NCBI GenBank assembly: GCA_900638155.1
Contig: LR134495.1
Location: 1,798,001-1,862,000, forward strand
Reading direction: 5' to 3'
From: Mannheimia haemolytica
Lineage (GTDB): Bacteria > Pseudomonadota > Gammaproteobacteria > Enterobacterales > Pasteurellaceae
Length of the DNA: 64,000 nucleotides
A model generated the notes under the pieces. The model worked only from the letters and a program-made list of their open reading frames with translations, did not search any database and was not told the DNA's origin. Below are positions 58,386 through 64,000 of this stretch, one piece after another. The position numbers and the translations under genes are program-made. How positions within the stretch are numbered: the stretch's first letter is position 1; each line of letters starts with the position of its first letter.

Positions 58386-59363
58386 TTAATAATCTAATTG
58401 ATCTTTATAAAGCTCATAATCCGCTTTTAGTGCCTGAATCAATTCAATAAAATCATCAGGTAACGGGGCGTGCCACTCCATCATTTCACCAGTAATCGGA
58501 TGCTCTAATCTCAACATTGTGGCGTGTAAGGCTTGGCGTTGGAAGCCTCGTAACACCGATAAAAACGAGTCACTCGCACCTTTAGGTGGGCGAGGTCTAC
58601 CGCCATAGAGCTGATCACCTAATAATGGGTGAGCAATATGCGCCATATGTACCCGAATTTGGTGAGTACGCCCTGTTTCTAATCTTAAACGTAAACGTGT
58701 GTAATTACGAAAACGCTCCATAATACGATAATGCGTAACCGCCGGTTTTCCCATTGGGTGAACAGCCATTGCCGTACGTTTAGTTGGGTGGCGAGCCATT
58801 GGCTCATCAACTTTTCCACCCTGTGTCATAATGCCGCTGGCAATCGCTTCATATTCACGGGTAATACGACGTTTTTGTAATGCGGTTACTAAGTGAGTCT
58901 GTGCCGGAATGTTTTTAGCCACTACCATTAAGCCTGTCGTGTCTTTATCCAATCGGTGGACAATCCCTGCTCGAGGCACTTCTGCAATCGGTGGATAATA
59001 ATGTAACAAAGCATTCAGCACTGTACCGTCCGGATTACCAGCCCCTGGGTGAACCACTAAATCCTTCGGTTTATTAATGACGATAATATCGTCATCTTCA
59101 TACACAATATTTAGTGGAATATCTTGAGGCTCAAAACGAATTTCCTCTTCTATTTCAGCGGTAATTTCAACAGTTTCACCACCAAATACTTTTTCCCTTG
59201 CTTTATTCACAATATTACCATTGACTTTCACTAGATCACTTTCAATCCACACTTTAATGCGTGAACGAGAATAGTCCGGAAAAAGTTGTGCCAGAGCCTG
59301 ATCTAGGCGAGCACCTAGTAAATCTGCAGTAATTTCTGCTGTTAAAATCTTTTGTTGAGTCAT
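58386..59363 (-). CDS. rluD: Pseudouridine synthase RluD (23S U1911/1915/1917)
   Basis: 325 residues. N-terminal S4 domain (GARLDQALAQLFPDYSRSRIK), catalytic motif HRLDKDTTGLMVVAK and GRTHQIRVHMAHI. Acts on helix 69 of the large subunit. Divergent from bamD, as in E. coli. Confidence 0.93.
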   Translation of the reverse strand: MTQQKILTAEITADLLGARLDQALAQLFPDYSRSRIKVWIESDLVKVNGNIVNKAREKVFGGETVEITAEIEEEIRFEPQDIPLNIVYEDDDIIVINKPKDLVVHPGAGNPDGTVLNALLHYYPPIAEVPRAGIVHRLDKDTTGLMVVAKNIPAQTHLVTALQKRRITREYEAIASGIMTQGGKVDEPMARHPTKRTAMAVHPMGKPAVTHYRIMERFRNYTRLRLRLETGRTHQIRVHMAHIAHPLLGDQLYGGRPRPPKGASDSFLSVLRGFQRQALHATMLRLEHPITGEMMEWHAPLPDDFIELIQALKADYELYKDQLDY

Positions 59364-59503
59364 TAAACCATAAATCCTAATTAGTCATTTGCTTACTTGC
59401 GTGATGTTATATAGAATAGCGAGATGAACTTCATAAGTTATTCTTAGTCAGAGGACATTGTACATTAACTTTTCGTCCTAGACACTTTTTATAGGTAAAA
59501 CAT

Positions 59504-60283
59504 ATGCGTAAATTTAAATCTCTTGCCACATTAGTATTAGCCGGACTGTTTGTTGCAGGTTGTTCAAATTCAAATAAAGAATTAGAACAATCCAACGTTC
59601 AAGATCTTTATGGCAAAGGTCAGACCTATTTACAAGATGGAGATTATAATTCTGCCATTCGCTACTTAGAAGCGGTTGGAACCAAAGGAGGCCAATATTC
59701 AGGACTTGGTGAGCAAACCCAACTAAGTTTAATTTATGCTCAATATAAAGTTGGCGAATACTACAAAGCACTTGATGCCGCAGAACGTTTTGCTCGCTCT
59801 TACCCGAATGCAGCTAATATGGATTACGTATTCTATCTAGCAGGATTATCAAATGCACGTCTAAGTGATAATTTTATTCAAGACTTCTTTGGTGTAAATC
59901 GCGCCTCTCGAGCCGTAGATAATGTTCGTAATGCTTACGGTAACTTCCAAACTATTGTACAGCGCTACCCTCAAAGCCAATATGCACAAGATGCTCAAAA
60001 TTGGATGAATTACTTATTTAACCGTTTAGCGGAACACGAATTAGCCGTTGTTAAATTTTATGATGAACGTAATGCCTATGTGGCTGTAGTAAACCGTATC
60101 GAAGAAATGTTGCGTTTTTACCCGAATACACTGGCAACCAAACAAGCATTGCCATACTTAAAAGAAGCATATAAGCAAATGAATATCCCAGATGCAGAGC
60201 AAAAAACGGAACTCTTGATCCAAGAATATGAAAGTAAAGAGCTACCGAATCCTGAAAAACCGAAGTATGGCGAACAATTCTAG
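59504..60283 (+). CDS. bamD: Outer membrane assembly lipoprotein BamD
   Basis: 259 residues. Lipoprotein signal with lipobox VAGC (Cys20). Mature part is made of TPR-like helical repeats ([69 protein letters not shown]), each broken into short blocks. Core partner of BamA for barrel insertion, relevant to the autotransporter at the start of the window. Confidence 0.94.
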   Translation: MRKFKSLATLVLAGLFVAGCSNSNKELEQSNVQDLYGKGQTYLQDGDYNSAIRYLEAVGTKGGQYSGLGEQTQLSLIYAQYKVGEYYKALDAAERFARSYPNAANMDYVFYLAGLSNARLSDNFIQDFFGVNRASRAVDNVRNAYGNFQTIVQRYPQSQYAQDAQNWMNYLFNRLAEHELAVVKFYDERNAYVAVVNRIEEMLRFYPNTLATKQALPYLKEAYKQMNIPDAEQKTELLIQEYESKELPNPEKPKYGEQF

Positions 60284-60303
60284 TCGTACAGAGAATAATG
60301 TGA

Positions 60304-60324
60304 GGGGCGTTCTTCGCCCCTTTT
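60304..60324 (+). terminator. Terminator of bamD
   Basis: GGGGCG (60304-60309), loop TTCTT, CGCCCC (60315-60320), TTTT. Confidence 0.85.
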
Positions 60325-60355
60325 GGTTTTCTAACTTATTTTGACTTCACCCACT

Positions 60356-61387
60356 ATGCGAATTTTAGGTATTGAAACTTCTTGTGATGAAACCGGCGTT
60401 GCGATTTACGATGAACAGCAAGGCTTAGTCGCAAACCAGCTCTATAGTCAAATTGATATGCACGCCGATTACGGTGGTGTCGTGCCTGAATTGGCGTCCC
60501 GCGACCATATCCGTAAAACATTGCCACTGATTCAAGAAGCCTTAAAAGAGGCCAATCTGCAACCCTCAGATATTGACGGCATTGCCTATACTGCCGGCCC
60601 AGGCTTGGTCGGGGCTTTATTGGTCGGCTCAACCATTGCCCGTTCTCTGGCTTATGCTTGGAATGTTCCAGCATTGGGCGTTCACCATATGGAAGGGCAT
60701 TTACTTGCCCCAATGTTGGAAGAAAATGCCCCTGAATTTCCGTTTGTGGCATTATTGATTTCAGGTGGACACACCCAACTGGTAAAAGTTGACGGCGTCG
60801 GGCAATACGAACTACTTGGTGAATCGATTGACGATGCTGCCGGCGAAGCCTTTGATAAAACAGGCAAACTACTCGGTTTAGACTACCCTGCCGGTGTAGC
60901 GATGTCGAAATTAGCGGAATCCGGTACGCCGAATCGTTTCAAATTCCCTCGCCCGATGACTGACAGACCGGGACTGGATTTCAGTTTCTCCGGTTTAAAA
61001 ACCTTTGCTGCGAATACGATTAAAGCCAATCTTAATGAAAATGGCGAACTTGATGAGCAGACCAAATGCGATATCGCCCACGCATTCCAACAAGCCGTGG
61101 TTGATACTATTTTAATTAAATGCAAGCGAGCGTTAGAGCAAACCGGCTATAAACGCCTAGTGATGGCAGGGGGCGTGAGTGCCAACAAGCAATTACGTGC
61201 CGACCTTGCCGAAATGATGAAAAAATTAAAAGGCGAAGTGTTCTACCCTCGCCCACAATTTTGCACCGACAACGGAGCAATGATTGCCTACACTGGCTTT
61301 CTTCGCTTAAAAAACGATGAACAAACCGACTTAAGCATTAGCGTAAAACCCCGCTGGGCTATGACCGAATTACCACCGATTAATTAA
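60356..61387 (+). CDS. tsaD: tRNA N6-adenosine threonylcarbamoyltransferase TsaD
   Basis: 343 residues from ATG 60356; a TTG at 60341 is in frame but the ATG gives the exact family start [21 protein letters not shown] fold with the metal motif HHMEGH and the GGH motif SGGHTQL. Last step of t6A at tRNA position 37 with TsaB/TsaE. Follows the bamD terminator. Confidence 0.95.
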   Translation: MRILGIETSCDETGVAIYDEQQGLVANQLYSQIDMHADYGGVVPELASRDHIRKTLPLIQEALKEANLQPSDIDGIAYTAGPGLVGALLVGSTIARSLAYAWNVPALGVHHMEGHLLAPMLEENAPEFPFVALLISGGHTQLVKVDGVGQYELLGESIDDAAGEAFDKTGKLLGLDYPAGVAMSKLAESGTPNRFKFPRPMTDRPGLDFSFSGLKTFAANTIKANLNENGELDEQTKCDIAHAFQQAVVDTILIKCKRALEQTGYKRLVMAGGVSANKQLRADLAEMMKKLKGEVFYPRPQFCTDNGAMIAYTGFLRLKNDEQTDLSISVKPRWAMTELPPIN

Positions 61388-61392
61388 CCTTT

Positions 61393-61448
61393 CAAGCGGT
61401 GAAATTTCTTGTTAATTTTGCAAAAATTTAATCAAAAATAACCGCTTG
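61393..61448. repeat. Inverted near-consensus uptake-sequence pair between tsaD and the GT25 gene
   Basis: CAAGCGGT at about 61393 opposes ACCGCTTG at about 61441; TTTTGCAAAAATTT lies in between. One base short of the 9-mer core at each end. It may separate the two genes. Confidence 0.6.
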
Positions 61449-61468
61449 CTATATGATAGATTAAATTT

Positions 61469-62260
61469 ATGAATAATTATGTAATTAGCCTAACCTCCGC
61501 ACAGGAGCGTAGAAAACATATTGAAGCTGAATTCGGCAAACAAAATATTCCTTTTCAATTTTTCGATGCGATTACGCCGGATTTAATTAAAGAAAAAGCC
61601 AAAGCATTTAATATTGACATTTCAAATACAAACTTAACAAAAGGTGAAATAGCCTGTGCTTTGAGTCATATTGCATTATGGCATTTAGCCAAACAACAAA
61701 ATTTGGATTATATTTGTATTTTTGAAGATGATATTTATTTAGGTAATAATGCATTTGAATTACTAAAAACAAATTATATACCAGAAGACACTCACATTGT
61801 TAAATTAGAGACACTGCCATTTGATAGAATAAATCGTTTTAACAAAACCGAGAAATATATATTAAATAGAAAGCTTTTTAAATTAAATAGTAGACATGTT
61901 GGTATGGCTGGCTACATATTAACGAACAAGGGAGCAGAATTTTTAATTAATATATTAAAAACACTTAACATTCCTATTGACGACTTAATTTTTGATGAAT
62001 ATTTAAAAATTAAAGAATATAAAGTATTGCAAATGTCTCCTGCTTTATGTGTACAAGATTTTATTTTAAATAGTAAAACTAATTTTAAAAGCTCATTACA
62101 GGATGATAGAGCTATTCGTTGTAATAATGAGGATAAAATAAAAAATCAAGCTAAACTTAAAAAGCCTAATTATTTCTTAACAAAAATACAAAAAGAACTT
62201 TACAGACCATTTAAACAGCTAAAACAAAAAGTATTTACTACTTATATAACATTCAAATAA
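61469..62260 (+). CDS. GT25-family lipooligosaccharide glycosyltransferase
   Basis: 263 residues. GT25 (Lex2B/Lic2A/LgtB-like) pattern: start [19 protein letters not shown], the block [16 protein letters not shown], and the DxD-like metal motif IFEDDIYL. Transfers galactose or glucose in the outer LOS core. Markedly more AT-rich than tsaD and cyaY, suggesting exchange. No tetranucleotide repeat stretch for phase variation is seen before or in the gene. Sugar specificity unknown. Confidence 0.82.
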   Translation: MNNYVISLTSAQERRKHIEAEFGKQNIPFQFFDAITPDLIKEKAKAFNIDISNTNLTKGEIACALSHIALWHLAKQQNLDYICIFEDDIYLGNNAFELLKTNYIPEDTHIVKLETLPFDRINRFNKTEKYILNRKLFKLNSRHVGMAGYILTNKGAEFLINILKTLNIPIDDLIFDEYLKIKEYKVLQMSPALCVQDFILNSKTNFKSSLQDDRAIRCNNEDKIKNQAKLKKPNYFLTKIQKELYRPFKQLKQKVFTTYITFK

Positions 62261-62270
62261 GGATACACCA

Positions 62271-62576
62271 ATGAACACAGCACAATTCCACCAAGCCGTA
62301 GAGCAAGTATGGCAACAAATTGAAGAAAAAATTGATGACGAAGGATTATCAGTGGACACTGAAATCCAAGGAGCGGTTTGCACCTTAACCTTTGATGATG
62401 AATCGCAAATTATCATCAATAAACAAGAGGCAATGTTAGAATTATGGCTTGCCAGCAAATTAGGCGGTTTCCACTTTAAAAATGTAGAAGGCGAATGGGT
62501 AACAGATGAAGGTCGCTCGTTCTGGCAACATTTAGAAGAAGCTTTTGCTCGACACGGAGAAAGCGTTTCTTTCTAA
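62271..62576 (+). CDS. cyaY: Frataxin-like iron-sulfur assembly protein CyaY
   Basis: 101 residues, the bacterial frataxin length. Acidic first helix (VEQVWQQIEEKIDDEGL), then the beta sheet with QIIINKQEAMLELWLASKLGGFHF. Binds iron and modulates the IscS-IscU system in the cytoplasm. Starts ten nt after the GT25 gene with AAGGA ahead of the ATG. Confidence 0.95.
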   Translation: MNTAQFHQAVEQVWQQIEEKIDDEGLSVDTEIQGAVCTLTFDDESQIIINKQEAMLELWLASKLGGFHFKNVEGEWVTDEGRSFWQHLEEAFARHGESVSF

Positions 62577-62597
62577 TACCTAATTGTTAACTAAGAC

Positions 62598-62628
62598 AGC
62601 ACTCGTCTTTGATGAGTGCTTTATTTTC
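62598..62628 (+). terminator. Intrinsic terminator of cyaY
   Basis: AGCACTCGTC (62598-62607) and GATGAGTGCT (62611-62620) form a stem with one mismatch and a TTT loop; TTATTTT follows. A second hairpin, ATACTCG / CGAGTAT (62639-62659), lies before recQ. Confidence 0.8.
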
Positions 62629-62684
62629 ATTTTAAAAGATACTCGCAGAAGACGAGTATTATCGTAAGTAGCAACCAACTACCA

Positions 62685-64000
62685 ATGAACACCACCGCAA
62701 TTTCTGTTTTAAATAATATTTTTGGCTATCAAAAATTCCGAGACGGGCAAGAAGAAGTTATCAATGCCGTATTGGAAAATCGTGATTGCCTCGTGATTAT
62801 GACAACAGGCGGTGGCAAATCTCTATGCTACCAAGTGCCGGCTTTGTGCCTAGACGGCATCACTTTGGTGATTTCTCCGCTGATTTCGTTGATGAAAGAC
62901 CAGGTGGATCAACTTATCACCAACGGCATTGAAGCAGCTTATCTTAACTCCACTCAAACGCTCGAAGAGCAGCAACTTGTGGAACAAAAAGCCTTATCCG
63001 GTCAATTAAAATTACTCTATCTTTCCCCTGAAAAGGTAATGACTCAAGGCTTTTTCCACTTTATTTCGCTATGTAAAATCAGCTTTATTGCGGTTGATGA
63101 AGCCCATTGTGTTTCCCAATGGGGGCACGATTTCCGCCCTGAATACACTCTACTGGGTGGCTTACGAAACACTTTTCCGAATGTACCGTTAATGGCTCTC
63201 ACCGCCACGGCAGATCCGACAACCCGCTCCGATATTCTGCATCATTTACGCTTAAATAGCCCACATATCTATTTAGGCAGCTTTGATCGCCCCAATATTC
63301 GCTACACCGTGCAGGAAAAATTTAAACCGCTTGAACAGCTCATTAAATTCATCAGCAAACAGCAAGGCAAAAGCGGGATTGTTTACTGCAACAGCCGTAA
63401 AAAAGTGGAAGAAATCACCGAGAAACTTTCTGCCCGTAGAATCAGCGTGATGGGCTATCACGCCGGTATGAGTTTTGAACAACGGGAACGGGTGCAGAAT
63501 GCGTTTCAGCGTGATGATATTCAAATTGTGGTTGCCACCATTGCGTTTGGTATGGGGATCAACAAATCTAACGTCCGTTTTGTAGTGCATTTCGATTTAC
63601 CTCGTTCTATCGAATCTTACTACCAAGAAACCGGACGAGCAGGACGAGACGACTTGCCCTCTGAAGCAGTGCTGTTTTACGATCCAAGCGATTACGCTTG
63701 GCTACAAAAAATATTATTGGAAGAACCTGAAAGTGAACAACGAAATATAAAACAACATAAATTACAAGCGATTGGCGATTTCGCCGAATCACAAACTTGT
63801 CGCCGTTTAGTCTTGCTGAATTACTTTGGAGAACATCGGCAGGAGCAATGCAAAAACTGTGATATTTGTTTAGATCCACCGCAACAATACGATGGATTAC
63901 TTGATGCCCAAAAAGTGATGTCGGTGATTTATCGCACCGGTCAAATTTTCGGTCAGCACCATATTATTGCGGTATTACGAGGAATGAACAACCTCAAAAT
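62685..64000 (+). CDS. recQ: ATP-dependent DNA helicase RecQ (3' end outside window)
   Basis: The frame is open from ATG 62685 to the right edge (about 438 codons seen). Translation starts [21 protein letters not shown], followed by Walker [12 protein letters not shown], the DEAH box [14 protein letters not shown], helicase motifs [25 protein letters not shown] and [10 protein letters not shown], and the zinc-binding cysteines (CKNCDIC) near the edge. The C-terminal HRDC region is not in the window. RecF-pathway recombination and fork repair. Confidence 0.95.
   Translation, partial: MNTTAISVLNNIFGYQKFRDGQEEVINAVLENRDCLVIMTTGGGKSLCYQVPALCLDGITLVISPLISLMKDQVDQLITNGIEAAYLNSTQTLEEQQLVEQKALSGQLKLLYLSPEKVMTQGFFHFISLCKISFIAVDEAHCVSQWGHDFRPEYTLLGGLRNTFPNVPLMALTATADPTTRSDILHHLRLNSPHIYLGSFDRPNIRYTVQEKFKPLEQLIKFISKQQGKSGIVYCNSRKKVEEITEKLSARRISVMGYHAGMSFEQRERVQNAFQRDDIQIVVATIAFGMGINKSNVRFVVHFDLPRSIESYYQETGRAGRDDLPSEAVLFYDPSDYAWLQKILLEEPESEQRNIKQHKLQAIGDFAESQTCRRLVLLNYFGEHRQEQCKNCDICLDPPQQYDGLLDAQKVMSVIYRTGQIFGQHHIIAVLRGMNNLK

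Noticed and set aside
61388..61468. Phase-variation repeat tract for the GT25 gene
   Set aside because: No tetra- or pentanucleotide repeat run is present before or inside the gene.
1..64000. tRNA or rRNA genes
   Set aside because: No cloverleaf with a T-arm GTTCGA-type block or rRNA-like stretch was recognised in the gaps; a scan with a tRNA covariance model would settle it.

Overview
The window is a gene-dense stretch of a Pasteurellaceae chromosome, most likely Mannheimia (M. haemolytica or a close relative). Three things point there: many copies of the Apl-type DNA uptake core ACAAGCGGT / ACCGCTTGT (at least 25 seen by eye, often in inverted pairs around a TTTTGCAAAA spacer), gene pairs typical of gamma-proteobacteria, and a subtilisin-type autotransporter that looks like the Mannheimia serotype-specific antigen Ssa1. 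Species assignment is inference. No rRNA, tRNA, CRISPR array, prophage or complete insertion sequence was seen.

Layout. 1-4.2 kb: 3' end of hrpA and the ssa1-like autotransporter. 4.2-9.1 kb: ung-qmcA-nfeD operon, grcA, an SOS-boxed UmuD-like gene whose catalytic residues are replaced, a NlpC/P60 hydrolase and nfo. 9.2-13.5 kb: a TorD-family chaperone, a small lipoprotein, a DUF2057 protein, corC and lnt. 13.5-17.5 kb: the riboflavin operon ribD-ribE-ribBA-ribH on the minus strand behind an FMN riboswitch. 17.7-23.5 kb: lon, ilvY, two divergent GT9 glycosyltransferases and rpmE. 23.9-33.3 kb: tktA with a near-perfect CRP site, phoH-like/fadR divergent from nhaB-dsbB, metC facing a stand-alone MetE-like enzyme, and pyrE. 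33.5-45 kb: rlmJ, ampD, rapA-rluA, a small secreted protein, a dGTPase-like HD enzyme, rlmD, rsuA-bcr and menC. 45.2-52.6 kb: metG-ndk, greA divergent from dacB, a Phd/VapC toxin-antitoxin pair, a small GNAT protein and purH with a PurR box. 52.7-64 kb: sdaC-sdaA, dapA, lpxL, a ribosome hibernation factor, a tiny entericidin-like lipoprotein of 40 codons, rluD divergent from bamD, tsaD, a GT25 LOS glycosyltransferase, cyaY and the 5' part of recQ.

Most of the window is housekeeping. The items worth a second look are the UmuD-like pseudoprotease with two LexA-spaced dyads in its promoter (7.0-7.5 kb), several families of small dispersed palindromes (14.0, 30.1, 33.4, 41.9, 43.9, 45.1 and 47.7 kb), inverted uptake-sequence pairs that double as terminators, an uptake sequence inside the FMN riboswitch expression platform, and the variable cell-surface genes (ssa1-like, GT9 pair, GT25).

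Several long frames open at a GTG or TTG or at an upstream ATG. Where a later ATG has a better ribosome site or family fit, that start is given.
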